Assembly: GCF_001457775.1 (NCBI RefSeq)
Contig: NZ_CYSG01000004.1
Span: 1 to 64,000 of the forward strand
Reading direction: 5' to 3'
Length of the DNA: 64,000 bases
Origin: Phaeobacter sp. CECT 5382
GTDB lineage: Bacteria > Pseudomonadota > Alphaproteobacteria > Rhodobacterales > Rhodobacteraceae
The notes under the pieces were generated by a model. That model did not search any database, was not told the DNA's origin, and saw only the letters and a program-made list of their open reading frames with translations. The translations under genes were made by a program, and so were the position numbers. Position 1 is the first letter of the stretch. Every line of letters begins with the position of its first letter. Below, piece after piece: positions 1 through 9,196 of this stretch.

Positions 1-36
1 GCTCTTGGCATACCCGTTACCGAGCCCGTAGGATAA
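1..36 (+). CDS. IS5-family transposase, last 11 codons
   Basis: The bases read ALGIPVTEPVG followed by TAA. This matches the C-terminal tail of the IS5-type transposase found again at 2951-4080, where the tail reads VLGIPVIEAVG. Only the tail is in the window, so whether the full gene is intact cannot be judged. Confidence 0.65.
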   Translation, partial: ALGIPVTEPVG

Positions 37-90
37 TTCCGTCCGGGGAAAGGGGAAGTCCCCTCAGAAACCGATTTGTGCAACAAAGCC
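1..90 (+). mobile_element. 3' end of an IS5-family insertion sequence (partial)
   Basis: Only the right end is inside the window. It holds the last codons of a transposase, about 50 bases of non-coding tail, and a terminal repeat reading cgatttgtgcaacaaagcc that ends near 90. The same tail and terminal repeat occur, diverged, at the end of the element at 2951-4080, which faces the opposite way, so the two are relatives in inverted orientation. Directly past position 90 an integrase reading frame on the other strand stops being readable, which suggests this element inserted into that gene. The left end and the target duplication cannot be seen. Confidence 0.75.
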
Positions 91-547
91 CTCTCGCCCC
101 AATCATGATCTGAAATCCCCGCGTCCACCTTGAATTTTTCGACATAGAGGCGAAACGCATCCGTTGACCGTTCCTTCAAGAGTTCTTCATGCCTCAGAAC
201 CTCAGCTTCGAGTGCATCAAGTGTCTCCTGCATAGGATCATTCAGGTTCAGCCGACCCAAGTAGTGTTCAAGTTGGCCTTCAAAGTACGCTTTGACCTTT
301 GGTCTTAACTCTGCACGGTTCAGTTTGGCCAATTCTGTGTGCCCTTCGATTATTTACCACAAGATGCCAGATGCCTTGCCAAGTCACCAGCTTTGTGTGG
401 GCAACGTGTTTTCAACGACAGTTTAAGCGTGTGTCTCTTTCGGCCCGGAATTGTAGGCAATGGCCAACGAAAGTAATATATACCGTGTCTAGAAGGGCTT
501 AGGTAGGCTGACAACTTCATGGTTTGTGTTCCACTGTTGTGTCCCAC
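91..547 (-). pseudogene. Tyrosine recombinase (integrase) N-terminal part, broken
   Basis: The 5' part (547 down to about 350) encodes a short basic N-terminal domain of the kind that opens many proteobacterial phage-type integrases (DUF6538-like): a YLSPSRHGIYYFRW stretch, then LKLSLKTRCPHKAGDLARHL. After a stop near 345 the reading continues in another frame with a helical segment (ELAKLNRAELRPKVKAYFEG, then LEAEVLRHEELLKERS) typical of the linker and SAM-like core-binding region. It ends abruptly at the IS terminal repeat near 90, so no catalytic domain is present here. The start lies about 40 bases past the 3' end of tRNA-Cys, the usual place for an integrase of an element inserted at a tRNA. 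Family assignment is from pattern, not a search. Confidence 0.6.
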
Positions 548-586
548 TTGATAACCGTGAAGCTATGTCATTGATTTATAGGCACT

Positions 587-660
587 TGGAGGCGAGTACC
601 GGAATCGAACCGGTGTACACGGATTTGCAATCCGCTGCGTCACCACTCCGCCAACTCGCC
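587..660 (-). tRNA. tRNA-Cys (GCA)
   Basis: On the minus strand the acceptor stem GGCGAGT pairs with ACTCGCC. It is followed by discriminator T, as expected for tRNA-Cys (U73), and an encoded CCA. The anticodon arm reads GCGGATTGCAAATCCG, placing GCA in the loop. The T arm CCGGTTCGATTCCGG is canonical. Broken integrase genes lie on both sides, so the locus looks like a used integration site. Confidence 0.93.
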
Positions 661-757
661 TTTTTAATGACTTAGCTGTGGCGGGTGGTGTCCTGCCACA
701 CAGTCTGCCACACCTTCTATTTATGTTCCCTTTTGTTCGCAAGGGGCAAAGCGACAA

Positions 758-1265
758 TTAATCTCGAAAGTCTTTCGATCGCAGGGCATGCACTCTTTGG
801 CGAACTGTGCGGGTGTAATGCTGTACCATTTTGGCGCTCTGCCCGGTTACTGCAGCGATCGTTTCATCATCAGCGCCAGCTATGCAAAGCTCGGTCGCGG
901 TGGTGTGGCGGAGCGCGTGAATATCATAGCCCACGGCTCCGATCTGCTTTCTGATTTTCATCACGGCGTCGGATGCGCCTCGGTATGACCAGGGACCGGT
1001 GGCAATGTGATTTGTCAGTATGAAAACGCTGCGTTTCTCCGTGGTTGCCAGTGCGGTGCTCAGGTGCGAGGTGAGGGGAACCTATAGGTCTTTCTTGGTC
1101 TTGTTCTGCCGCAGAACGATTCCGCCATCCTCGATATCGCCCCATTTCATTTTCAGGACGTCCGCAATCCGCTGGCCAGTCCCAATGTCCTAAGCCTGCC
1201 TTGCCCCATTAGAACTTAAAGCTGCTGCACCTTCGCGACACTCTCTTCGGGCTTGGGTCTTTTCA
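758..1265 (-). pseudogene. Tyrosine recombinase C-terminal catalytic part, degraded
   Basis: The readable end carries the catalytic motifs of phage-type integrases: HALRHTTATEL, then GQSAKMVQHYT with the presumed nucleophile Tyr. Upstream the frame continues as TGQRIADVLKMKWGDIEDGG and RQNKTKKDL, then hits TAG near 1085 where a Trp would be usual. A further stop and a frame change lie near 1190-1230, and the recognisable segment fades near 1265. It lies 5' of tRNA-Cys, whereas the other integrase piece lies 3', so these are either leftovers of two elements or rearranged halves. No function is expected. Confidence 0.7.
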
Positions 1266-1441
1266 TGGCCATCTCTGGTCCTTCTCTTCCCTAAAGATAA
1301 GAACGGTTCCTTTTAAAGGGGGAAGCTCAATCGCTTGAGCGTTGCCGCTCGAGTGATAGCACAGGTGTATCATTTGGATTTGAACAGGCCGGGATTGAGG
1401 CCTTGATGGGCAATTGTTTCGTCCAATCACCGGCGCCTTGA

Positions 1442-2155
1442 TCAGTGGGGGTGTTCCAATGCCGTCTGAAGGGCGTGCGCCACAAGTCGGGGAACATTGG
1501 GGTTTGCGCCCAACACTGGCAGGGTTGTCCCGCGAAAGTCGGCTGTTGCGAGCGCGCTAGGGATATCATCGCGCACATGATCGCCTGTTTGTGCAAAAAA
1601 TGGCAGGCACAAGCTGTTCTCCGGCAGATCTTGCGCAGCGGTTGAAAGGAAAGGAGCTTGTTCAACATAGCCGACAAGGACTGAAACCTCGGGGAGTGCT
1701 TTTTGCAGGTGGGCGGCAAAATCTTCCGTCGCTTCCGCAGCCTTGGGACCGCGCGCAGATCCGTGTGCTGCGAGCAGAAGGCGTGGCGGAGTTGTCAGGT
1801 TCCTAGCACCGTTTGCCAATATTCGACCGCGTATATCCTGTGCAGCCAGCGCCGGTAAGTGTGGGTCCAGTCCAAAGGGGATGGCCATCCGATAGGAGAA
1901 CCCGGCTAGGCGTTTTGGCAGAACGGCGGTCGTAAACCAGCCTCTGGCCATGAAAAACGGATAGACCAAGGCCCCATCCTCCATCACCTTCTCCAGTTGA
2001 CCTTCTTGTGCCAAAGTTGCCGAACGCAGGTCCCAGTCTGGTAGGAAAGCGGCAACCTGCGTGGTCAAATGTGCAAGTGAACGTTCAGGCTGCTCTGGCG
2101 CGGAGGGTTGACCATGGGCGGTAAGGACTGCGGTTTTTGGTGCTGGAACCGTCAC
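1442..2155 (-). CDS. CbiX/SirB-type chelatase domain protein
   Basis: The protein has 237 residues with two related halves, each opening with a chelatase-like strand and His: TAHGQPSAP near residue 13 and LLLAAHGSARGP near residue 127. The second fits the CbiX/SirB sirohydrochlorin chelatase pattern, where His binds the metal. The family inserts Co or Fe into sirohydrochlorin for cobalamin or siroheme. The start is GTG at 2155 with only a weak purine tract upstream. It stands alone between mobile remnants and tRNA-Gly, with no cobalamin operon or B12 riboswitch nearby, so the substrate is unproven. Confidence 0.75.
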   Translation of the reverse strand: MTVPAPKTAVLTAHGQPSAPEQPERSLAHLTTQVAAFLPDWDLRSATLAQEGQLEKVMEDGALVYPFFMARGWFTTAVLPKRLAGFSYRMAIPFGLDPHLPALAAQDIRGRILANGARNLTTPPRLLLAAHGSARGPKAAEATEDFAAHLQKALPEVSVLVGYVEQAPFLSTAAQDLPENSLCLPFFAQTGDHVRDDIPSALATADFRGTTLPVLGANPNVPRLVAHALQTALEHPH

Positions 2156-2625
2156 GAAATCGGGACCTATCTTGGGGCTGTGGGTAGATGGCTAGGGGCA
2201 GGGGGCGGACAGGGGGGGGGCGGAACCCTTGGTGAAGCTCCGCTCTTTCAGGGGCCTTAGCAAGGCAACTGGTTTTGCTCAGTATGTTTTACCTAGTATA
2301 CTATAACAGAATTAAGCCCAGTTACGTGGTTTCAGTCATCCAGTATTCCATTCCCGCGAAACCCTGGCCGGTTCGCCGTTCATTTTTGCACAGATGCGAT
2401 TGTTTTAGAAAATACATCATGCTGACACGCCATTGCAAGGTAGGATGCAAATCAGGCTGCGCTTTCTATTGTCATGGCAGGTAAAGCAGGTCAACGACCA
2501 TGCGATTTTTTCGGACTTTGCCGCGCGCAGACGTGTCGCTGCCAGGGCGGAGCAATTTTGAAATTTTCACCGGAGAAGGTGGTTGACCTTCGATCCTGCT
2601 TCCCATAATCACAGGCAATAGATGA
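2156..2625. other. Intergenic region with long G tracts
   Basis: No convincing gene was found; a 69-codon plus-strand frame at 2275 has no recognisable features. Bases 2193-2223 hold runs of four, five and nine G with short spacers, a potential G-quadruplex and a slippage-prone tract. It sits about 40-65 bases upstream of the GTG start of the chelatase gene. The region 2225-2620 is AT-richer than its surroundings and holds nothing else I can name. Confidence 0.5.
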
Positions 2626-2699
2626 GCGGGCGTTGTGTAGTGGTAAGACCTTAGCCTTCCAAGCTAATGACGCGGGTTCGATTCCCGCCGCCCGCTCCA
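2626..2699 (+). tRNA. tRNA-Gly (TCC)
   Basis: The acceptor stem GCGGGCG pairs with CGCCCGC, followed by discriminator T and an encoded CCA. The anticodon stem-loop TTAGCCTTCCAAGCTAA places TCC in the loop. The T arm GCGGGTTCGATTCCCGC is canonical, giving a 74-base gene including CCA. Confidence 0.95.
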
Positions 2700-3140
2700 T
2701 TAGAGAACCCTCAGAACGCATCCCAAAACTCAATGTGCTTAGGCGTCAAACCTTTAAACCTACCGTGAATTGACTACTCTCACAAATTCCGCAACTGCCG
2801 GGCTTTGTGGTGGCGATTTTGGAGCGATTCAGTGCTCTGTTTTAGCGGGAAAAAGGCGAGATGGGAGACCATTGCGGCGGGCATCCAAGTAGACGAAAAG
2901 AACCGCTGCCATGGGAGTGGCGACTGACAACGACCTTAACCGTTGTGGCCGACTTTGTTGCACAAATCCGAAGAGGTCCGGACTTCCCCTATACCAGGAC
3001 AGACTTACCCCACAGCCTCTATGACAGGGATGCCAAGAACGGTGTAGCGGTTGAGGACAGCGATGCGGGTTTCGATCTCTGCGACTTGCCGGTCGAAGTC
3101 CTTCGCCATGAGGCTCTGGCCCATCAGTTTCACGCAATGC

Positions 3141-3181
3141 ATCCTTTGCCCGGCAGGGGTATGCGAAGCATGATCCCGAGA
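3141..3181 (-). repeat. ~41-nt palindromic repeat, copy 2, inside the transposase
   Basis: Read on the minus strand, this block interrupts the transposase between the codons for RVET and MHCVKL. It has a small hairpin core ATGC-TTC-GCAT followed by TGCCGG and ending in GGAT. Aligned without gaps to the block at 3894-3934 (plus strand), 28 of 41 positions agree by my hand count, and most differences fall in the hairpin arms, where both copies still pair. The net insertion is about 40 bases relative to an intact reading frame. Confidence 0.6.
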
Positions 3182-3893
3182 GGGTGGTCTCGACGCGGCT
3201 TCGACGGTGACATCCGCTCCATTTTCGCCATAAAGCGCGGCCCAGGTATCGCGATGCATTGACCGCTTCGTTACGGGCAATGCCTCCAGCGCTCGTGGGT
3301 TTCCAGGGTTCGGCGTTTTTGCGTGGTGGGATGACTGCCTGGGCATTGCGGGTGGCAATCGCGTCATGGCACTTGCGCGTGTCGTAGGCGCCATCAACGG
3401 TGACCGAGCCGATGTCCTGATCGTCTGGGATTTGGTTCAGCAACTCAGGTAACATGGATGCATCACCGACATTGCTGGTCGTGACCTCGACAGCTCGCAC
3501 CTCAAGCGTTTCTTCGTCGATCCCTATATGTATCTTGCGCCAAACCCGGCGCTTGGGACCGCCATGCTTGCGGGCATACCACTCGCCTTCGCCCTCTGAC
3601 TTGATGCCTGTGCTATCGATGAGCAGGTTCAGCGGGCCAAAGCCGCCACGATACGGCAGGTTCACGTTCAGCATTCTCTGGCGGCGGCACAGGGTGCTGA
3701 AGTCGGGAATCGCCCAGTCCAGATCGACGAGCCGCAGCAGGCTTTCAACGCCCCCGGTTGTTTGCCGCAGCGGCAAGCCGAACAGCACCTTCGACGTCAG
3801 ACAGGCTTGGATTGCGGTGTCGCTGAAACGCTGCTGGCGGCCACGTTTTCCGGACGGTGGCTGGATCTAAATCGTGTCCGGATCAAACCAATC

Positions 3894-3934
3894 TTTCGGG
3901 ACATCGCTACGCGATGCACTGCCGGTCAATGGAT
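3894..3934 (+). repeat. ~41-nt palindromic repeat, copy 1, inside the transposase
   Basis: The block starts TTTCGGGA, has the hairpin CATCGC-TAC-GCGATG, then CACTGCCGG and ends AATGGAT. It splits the transposase frame between the codons for SLSI and WFDPDT with a net gain of about 41 bases, adding a stop and a frame change. It is the inverted counterpart of the block at 3141-3181. Two separate insertions of one small palindromic element fit better than random decay. Confidence 0.6.
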
Positions 3935-4080
3935 CGAGAGCGATCCTCGCTGCCTCAATGCATTATTGTAGGAAGACCAGTTCGTCGTCTTATAATTTGT
4001 AGGGGCCAACTGCTCATTTCTTCCAGCTATCATGCTGGTTTCTCACAGTGAAACCCCTCAGCCGATTTGTGCTACAAAGC

Positions 4081-4332
4081 CGCGCCAACCATCAAGATGA
4101 TCAGCGGCTGGTTCTTGAACTGTTCTACAAACAACCAAAATGCCTACACCTGTTCCGCTTCAACCAGTTTGTTGCGCCCCACCTGGGCCAGTTTTTGCGC
4201 TGCCGATGTCCCGTCTAGGCCGGTCTCCAGATTGGTGTCCAACCGGGTGGCCATTTCATCGGCTGAGATCTCCCAGGCCGCATCGGTTTGGGTTTGGTCT
4301 GCAGAGGCTGAGCTGGGCGTTTTGTCCGACAT
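4081..4332 (-). pseudogene. P-type cation ATPase, N-terminal fragment cut by an IS
   Basis: The start is 20 bases after the arcC stop. The first 62 residues resemble the cation ATPase N-terminal domain: WEISADEMATRLDTNLETGL, then SAAQKLAQVGRNKLVEAEQ. After a TAG at about 4144 the same frame continues AFWLFVEQFKNQPLIILMVGA, the usual run into the first membrane helix of these pumps. It then meets the terminal repeat of the IS at 4080. The phosphorylation and nucleotide-binding domains are missing. The tight spacing implies it was once the last gene of the arginine deiminase operon. Confidence 0.7.
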
Positions 4333-4352
4333 TTCTAGGTCTTTCTTGCAGT

Positions 4353-5285
4353 TCAGTCGTGAAAAGAGATGCTTTTGGCGTTGGGATCAATAGTGGTGCC
4401 TTTTTCCCCGCGCAGGGCCGCAGGAATGTCTGCCAATGCACAGATTACCGCCTTTGCGCCTGTGGCACGGGCAAAGTCTTGCGCGGATTGCACCTTGGGG
4501 CCCATCGATCCTGCAGGGAATTCAAACTGATCCAGCGCGTCCGGTGAAGCAGATCTGATGCCGCGCTGTTTGGGAGTGTTCCAGTCAAGGAAAACCGCTT
4601 CTGCCTCGGTGGCGACTACAAACACATCCGCGTTGATTTCTTGTGCCAGCATTGACGAGCAATGGTCCTTGTCGATGACACATTCGACGCCCTCCAGCTT
4701 GCCGTCTTCGCTATATTTGGGGGGGATACCACCACCGCCGGCAGCGATAACCACCGATCCGTGATCCAAAAGCCAACGGATGGGGCGTACCTGAAAGATG
4801 CGTTTGGGGGCAGGGGAGGGCACCACGCGGCGCCATTTGTCGCCATCGGGTTTGATCGCCCAGCCCTTTTGCTGCGCATTCTCGCGCGCCTCGGATTCGG
4901 AATAGACCGGCCCGATGAATTTTGTGGGATCTGCAAAGGCGGGGTCTTTGGGATCAACTTCCACCATGGTGAGGATGGTGGAAAGCGGTTTTTCAACCGG
5001 CAATAGATTGCCCATCTCTTGTTCAATCATATAGCCGATCATGCCCATGGTTTCACCAACCAGCACATCCAACGGGTATTCTTCGACATCTGTATATGCC
5101 GCCTCTTGCAAAGCCAGAAGGCCCACCTGAGGCCCATTGCCATGGGTCACGACCAGGTCGTTGTCTTCAGCAAGAGGGGAGAGGACCGAAGCAGCAATGC
5201 GGATGTTTTCACGCTGGTTCTGCGCCGAGAGCTCTTGCCCGCGGCGCAGCAGCGCATTGCCCCCAAGGGCGACGACAATGCGCAT
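4353..5285 (-). CDS. arcC: Carbamate kinase
   Basis: The protein has 310 residues, the usual family length. It catalyses carbamoyl phosphate plus ADP to ATP, CO2 and ammonia, the energy-yielding last step of the arginine deiminase pathway. Motifs seen: [12 protein letters not shown] at the N-terminus, HGNGPQVG near residue 49, and [11 protein letters not shown] near 212, all part of the amino-acid-kinase fold of carbamate kinases. It starts three bases after the arcB stop, and a purine-rich stretch in the arcB end can serve as ribosome site. Cytoplasmic. Confidence 0.95.
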   Translation of the reverse strand: MRIVVALGGNALLRRGQELSAQNQRENIRIAASVLSPLAEDNDLVVTHGNGPQVGLLALQEAAYTDVEEYPLDVLVGETMGMIGYMIEQEMGNLLPVEKPLSTILTMVEVDPKDPAFADPTKFIGPVYSESEARENAQQKGWAIKPDGDKWRRVVPSPAPKRIFQVRPIRWLLDHGSVVIAAGGGGIPPKYSEDGKLEGVECVIDKDHCSSMLAQEINADVFVVATEAEAVFLDWNTPKQRGIRSASPDALDQFEFPAGSMGPKVQSAQDFARATGAKAVICALADIPAALRGEKGTTIDPNAKSISFHD

Positions 5286-5288
5286 GGC

Positions 5289-6287
5289 TCAGGCCCCCAA
5301 TGTGGCGACCAGGATCGCCTTGATGGTGTGCATGCGGTTTTCAGCCTGTTCAAAGGCGATGTTCATCTCGCTTTCAAAGACCTCTTCGGTGACTTCCATT
5401 TCAGAGAGCCCGAATTTTTCTTGAATGTCTTGGCCGACGGCCGTCTCTGTGTTGTGGAACGCGGGGAGGCAGTGCATGAACTTCACGCCAGGATTGCCGG
5501 TGCGCTTCATCAAATCCATGTTGACCTGATAGGGGGAAAGAAGCGCGATACGTTCGGCCCAGACCTCTTTGGGTTCACCCATCGAGACCCAGACATCTGT
5601 GTGGATGAAATCGGCACCCTTAACCGCATCCAAGTCGTCTGTGATTGTGATGCGCGCACCGGATTTTTCGGCCCGTTCCATCGCCAATGCCCGGACGGCC
5701 TCTTCTGGCTGTGTGGCTTTGGGTGAAATCATCCGCACGTCACAGCCCATGATCGCTCCCAGCATCAAAAGCGAGTTGCCCATATTGGAATGGCAGTCGC
5801 CCGAATAGGCAAACACGATATCCCGGCGTGGTTTGTCGGCATGTTCCAGCATGGTCAGCATATCCGCCAGCATCTGGGTTGGGTGCCAATCGTCGGTCAA
5901 ACCATTGTAAACAGGTACACCGGCATAGTCCGACAGCTCTTCAACCATGTCGTGGCCTGAGCCGCGAAACTCGATGGCATCAAACATCCGGCCCAATACT
6001 CGGGCAGTGTCCTTCATCGATTCCTTGTGACCAATCTGCGAGCCCGACGGGTCAAGGTAGGTGATATTGGCACCTTGATCGTAAGCCGCCACCTCAAAGG
6101 CGCAGCGAGTACGTGTCGAGGTTTTCTCAAAAATCAGACAGATATTTTTGCCGGTGAGCATTTGTTTCTCGGCGCCCGAGTATTTTGCGCGCTTCAGATC
6201 GCGGGCGAGATCGAGCATGAACAACATTTCGCGCTGGGAAAAATCAGCGATTTTTAGAAAACTACGGCTTTTGAGGTTAAACGCCAT
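5289..6287 (-). CDS. arcB: Ornithine carbamoyltransferase, catabolic type by context
   Basis: The protein has 332 residues. Carbamoyl phosphate-binding STRTR is seen near residue 56 ([12 protein letters not shown]), HCLPA near 272, and an ornithine-binding-type DVWVSMGEP near 230. The family interconverts citrulline and ornithine. Position between arcA and arcC on one strand with short gaps (22 and 3 bases) indicates the catabolic direction, citrulline phosphorolysis feeding carbamate kinase. The start ATG at 6287 has GGGAG about 8 bases upstream. Confidence 0.93.
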   Translation of the reverse strand: MAFNLKSRSFLKIADFSQREMLFMLDLARDLKRAKYSGAEKQMLTGKNICLIFEKTSTRTRCAFEVAAYDQGANITYLDPSGSQIGHKESMKDTARVLGRMFDAIEFRGSGHDMVEELSDYAGVPVYNGLTDDWHPTQMLADMLTMLEHADKPRRDIVFAYSGDCHSNMGNSLLMLGAIMGCDVRMISPKATQPEEAVRALAMERAEKSGARITITDDLDAVKGADFIHTDVWVSMGEPKEVWAERIALLSPYQVNMDLMKRTGNPGVKFMHCLPAFHNTETAVGQDIQEKFGLSEMEVTEEVFESEMNIAFEQAENRMHTIKAILVATLGA

Positions 6288-6309
6288 TTTGGCTTCTCCC
6301 TAATACAGA

Positions 6310-7536
6310 TTAATAGACTGGATCACGTAGGATTGGACAGGTCATGCAGTGTCCGCCACCGCGACCGCGACCGAGCTCTTGCCCACTGATCTCGATGACT
6401 TCGACACCTGCAGCCCGCATTAGGCCGTTGGTATGAGTATTGCGGGCATATCCGACGACAACACCAGGCTCCAACGCGACAACGTTGTTGCCATCGTCCC
6501 ACTGTTCCCGTTCTGCTTGGAATTCATTTCCACCTGTGCTGATTACGATCAGCTCGGACAGGTTCTGAACCTCTTTGTAGACATCAAAAATTGACCCCAC
6601 ATCTTTGCGCGTGTCGATCCCCCCCTTGCCGTCTGGGCGCAGTGAAAAACAGGTGATCTCGTTCGCCACTTCCAGGAAGGCGGTGACCTTATCTTGTTCT
6701 AAACAAGTGAAAACCGTGTCCAAATGCATGGCCGCACGCGATTTTGGCATCACACAGGCGACCACGCGTTCCGCGCCACCTTTGTCAAACAGCGATTGGG
6801 CAACCTGAGCAACAGCCTGACGTGTGGTGCGCTCTCCCATGCCAATGAAAACGGTTCCGTTGCCAATGGGCATGACATCACCACCTTCAATGGAGGCAGC
6901 TTGGAAATTGTCATCACTGTTGCCCCACCAGAATTCGAAGTCCGCGTTCTGGAACATCGGGTGGAAATTGTAGACTGCACGCTGAAACAGCGTTTCTGGA
7001 CGACGGGCTGGCCAGTACATGGGGTTGCAAGTCACGCCACCGTAAATCCAACAAGAGGGATCTCGCTGAAACAAGGCGTTGGGTACAGCTGGCAAAACAA
7101 ATTCACTGCCAGGCAACTCTGCTTTCATCAACTGGGTCAGCTCTCCGGCGGGGACGTCTGAGACAGTTATGCCCCCCATCAGCTGACGGGCCAGGGTCTT
7201 GCCGTCCATGTCGTTTATCCAAGGGCGCATTGCCTTGGCCATGCCGGGCCCCACAGAATTGGCTGTGATCAAACGGTCAAGCATAAAGCCGCGTGTGGCT
7301 TCAGTTTGATCAATGGCTTCTGCCAGAAGGTCCTGGATATCATAGACTTCCACGCCGCGACCAACCATCATCTGCACAAATTCTGCATGGTCTGCGCGGG
7401 CCTTTTCGACCCAAAGCACATCATCAAACAGCAGCTCTTCACAGTTCTTCGGGGTCAGGCGATCATGCGCCAGGGACGGGCGAGAGACCATGACCTTGCG
7501 CAGTTTTCCCACTTCCGAATGCACACCAAATTGCAT
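6310..7536 (-). CDS. arcA: Arginine deiminase
   Basis: The 408-residue enzyme hydrolyses arginine to citrulline and ammonia. The open frame extends upstream to 7713, but the family begins with the [17 protein letters not shown] type of sequence, which starts at 7536 behind a GGAG site, so that start is used. Catalytic features: [32 protein letters not shown] near 280, and the nucleophile Cys in GGGHCMTCP near the C-terminus. It lies 70 bases downstream of the carrier gene and 22 upstream of arcB. Confidence 0.96.
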   Translation of the reverse strand: MQFGVHSEVGKLRKVMVSRPSLAHDRLTPKNCEELLFDDVLWVEKARADHAEFVQMMVGRGVEVYDIQDLLAEAIDQTEATRGFMLDRLITANSVGPGMAKAMRPWINDMDGKTLARQLMGGITVSDVPAGELTQLMKAELPGSEFVLPAVPNALFQRDPSCWIYGGVTCNPMYWPARRPETLFQRAVYNFHPMFQNADFEFWWGNSDDNFQAASIEGGDVMPIGNGTVFIGMGERTTRQAVAQVAQSLFDKGGAERVVACVMPKSRAAMHLDTVFTCLEQDKVTAFLEVANEITCFSLRPDGKGGIDTRKDVGSIFDVYKEVQNLSELIVISTGGNEFQAEREQWDDGNNVVALEPGVVVGYARNTHTNGLMRAAGVEVIEISGQELGRGRGGGHCMTCPILRDPVY

Positions 7537-7606
7537 CGATTTCTCCAGTTTAAACAGGGATGGCCACAGTGCAGCCATCGAGTTTTTTAATAGAGGGCGT
7601 TCGAAA

Positions 7607-9055
7607 TCAGCCGAGCGCCGCGCCGAGGCTGAGGGCAACAATGATGATGCCAGCCAAGATGAACAGCAGAGGCGCGACAAATCGCAACCAACGGTCATAC
7701 GAGACCCGCCCAATAGCCAGACCTCCCATCACCACAGCAAAGGTTGGGTTGAACAGATTCACCAAACCATTGGCGGATTGATAGGCGGTCACCACCAAAT
7801 CGCGTCCAACGCCTGCGAAATCAGCCATTGGTGCCATGATTGGCATGGTCAATGTCGCCAATCCTGAAGAGGAAGGAACCAGAAAGGACATCAAAATCTG
7901 AATGCCAAACATCACGTTGATGAACATGAACTCGGTGAGCCCTGAAACATAGCCCTCGGCCCCCGCCAGGATCGTATCCGTGATTTTCCCGGCGTCCATG
8001 ATGACCACAACGCCGCGGGCCACGCCAATGATCAGAGCCACGCCTAATAGGTCGCGGGCGCCTTCGACAAAGGTCTCTACAAAGGTGTGCTCATCCATGC
8101 GGGAACTGGCATCAAATTTTCCAACCCACCAGACCACGATGGACATCACCAGAAAGAGGCCCGCCATTTCCCCCATCCACCATTCCAGGGCGACAACTCC
8201 GTAGATCATCACCACAAAGGTCAGGCCAAACAGCGCCAGAATGAGGGAGCGCACCGTGGTAAACTGGGGGAAGCCGTCCTGCCCCTCACTGCCTTTGAGA
8301 AAATGGGCGCGATTGTCTTCGGCCTGGTCCGCCACAAGCGAGGCCGCCGGATCAGCCTTCACTCGTTTGGCGTAGCGCATCACAAAGCCAATGCCCGCCG
8401 CCAGACAGCCTGCAAGAATGACAAAGCGCAGGGCAATGCCGGAAGTAAAAGGGATGCCTGCGCCTTGGGAGGCGACCACTGTCGCAAATGCGTTGAAGGT
8501 GGAACCCAGAGTGCCGATACCGGCACCGAGCATAATGACCGCAACTCCGGTTAGGGAGTCATAGCCGGCGCGGACAAATACCGGAATGATCAGCGCATAA
8601 AAGGCCAGAGTTTCCTCGGCCATTCCGTAGCTGGTTCCGCCAAAAGCAAAGGCAATCATCAGGATCGGGATCAGCATGATCTCACGTCCCTGCAATTTCT
8701 GCAAAAGCCAACCGATACCGGCATTGATCGCACCTGTTTTTGTCAGGACCATCAAAAAGCCGCCAATGATCAAAACAAACAGCGCTACGTCGATAGCAGC
8801 ACTGGAGGATGAGCCCAAAAGACCTGGATCGTACATCCCGGCAATGGGCGCCAAAATAACGGCGGTGAGGCCCTGAGGGCTTGCTTCAACTTGGTGGTAT
8901 GTTCCTGGGATTGGGGCTTCACTCCCCAAGGCCTCGTTCATCTCACGTTGGTATTCGCCTGCAGGGACGATCCAGGTGAGAACGGCGACAACAGCGATCA
9001 GAATAAACAAGATGGTAAAGGCGGTTGGGAATTTGATCTTCGAGAAATCAGACAT
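7607..9055 (-). CDS. YfcC-family carrier, probable arginine/ornithine antiporter
   Basis: The protein has 482 residues, very hydrophobic, with about 12 predicted membrane spans. It begins [27 protein letters not shown], typical of the YfcC/DcuC-like (C4-dicarboxylate anaerobic carrier) family, and carries a mid-protein [12 protein letters not shown] and a late [17 protein letters not shown]. Members next to arcABC usually take the ArcD role, importing arginine in exchange for ornithine; that role is inferred from position as first gene of the operon. A weak FNR-like sequence (TTGAA-TTTT-TGCAA, about 9139) lies upstream. Confidence 0.85.
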   Translation of the reverse strand: MSDFSKIKFPTAFTILFILIAVVAVLTWIVPAGEYQREMNEALGSEAPIPGTYHQVEASPQGLTAVILAPIAGMYDPGLLGSSSSAAIDVALFVLIIGGFLMVLTKTGAINAGIGWLLQKLQGREIMLIPILMIAFAFGGTSYGMAEETLAFYALIIPVFVRAGYDSLTGVAVIMLGAGIGTLGSTFNAFATVVASQGAGIPFTSGIALRFVILAGCLAAGIGFVMRYAKRVKADPAASLVADQAEDNRAHFLKGSEGQDGFPQFTTVRSLILALFGLTFVVMIYGVVALEWWMGEMAGLFLVMSIVVWWVGKFDASSRMDEHTFVETFVEGARDLLGVALIIGVARGVVVIMDAGKITDTILAGAEGYVSGLTEFMFINVMFGIQILMSFLVPSSSGLATLTMPIMAPMADFAGVGRDLVVTAYQSANGLVNLFNPTFAVVMGGLAIGRVSYDRWLRFVAPLLFILAGIIIVALSLGAALG

Positions 9056-9196
9056 AATGCGGTGCTTTCATGCTGTACTAGAAATGAAATAAGCGAGCCG
9101 ATTCGGAGTTTACCTGTCTATTTCCAGACTTGGTTACATGTTGAATTTTTGCAAGACGTTCTAGGTTCAGGTCTCATAGCCAGTAAGTGACGATTG

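Larger units (their letters stand above)
3005..4017 (-). pseudogene. IS5-family DDE transposase, multiply broken
   Basis: Readable blocks in order: a start at 4017 followed by a one-base loss, TNWSSYNNALRQRG, a first repeat insertion at about 3934-3894, WFDPDTI with a TAG at about 3868 (probably from Trp), SGKRGRQQRFSDTAIQACL, LLRLVDLDWAIPDFSTLCRRQ, the catalytic-type LLIDSTGIK and VDGAYDTRKCHDAI, then WSGCHRRSRVET. A second repeat insertion at 3181-3141 shifts the frame again, and the tail resumes with MHCVKLMGQ and GIPVIEAVG before TAA at 3005. The DDE order (Asp in DSTG, Asp in DGAYD, Glu in RVET) is intact in sequence but never in one frame. No active protein is expected. Confidence 0.85.
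2951..4080 (-). mobile_element. IS5-family insertion sequence, inactivated
   Basis: Terminal inverted repeats are visible: gactttgttgcacaaatcc at 2951 and its inverted partner cgatttgtgctacaaagc ending at 4080. Between them lies one IS5-type transposase gene on the minus strand, destroyed by several lesions. The length is about 1,130 bases, roughly 80 more than the expected ~1,050, and two ~41-base insertions account for the excess. It interrupts a P-type ATPase gene on its 5' side (4081). I see no clear target duplication, and the sequence beyond 2951 does not continue the ATPase, so a deletion followed insertion or the far side has decayed. Confidence 0.8.

Noticed and set aside
2156-2625. 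Cobalamin riboswitch upstream of the CbiX-type gene
   Set aside because: No B12-box or GCCACTG core was found on the minus strand.
2491-2733. 80-codon minus-strand frame with RAAGIEPASLAWKA
   Set aside because: This is the usual mistranslation of a reversed tRNA, here tRNA-Gly.
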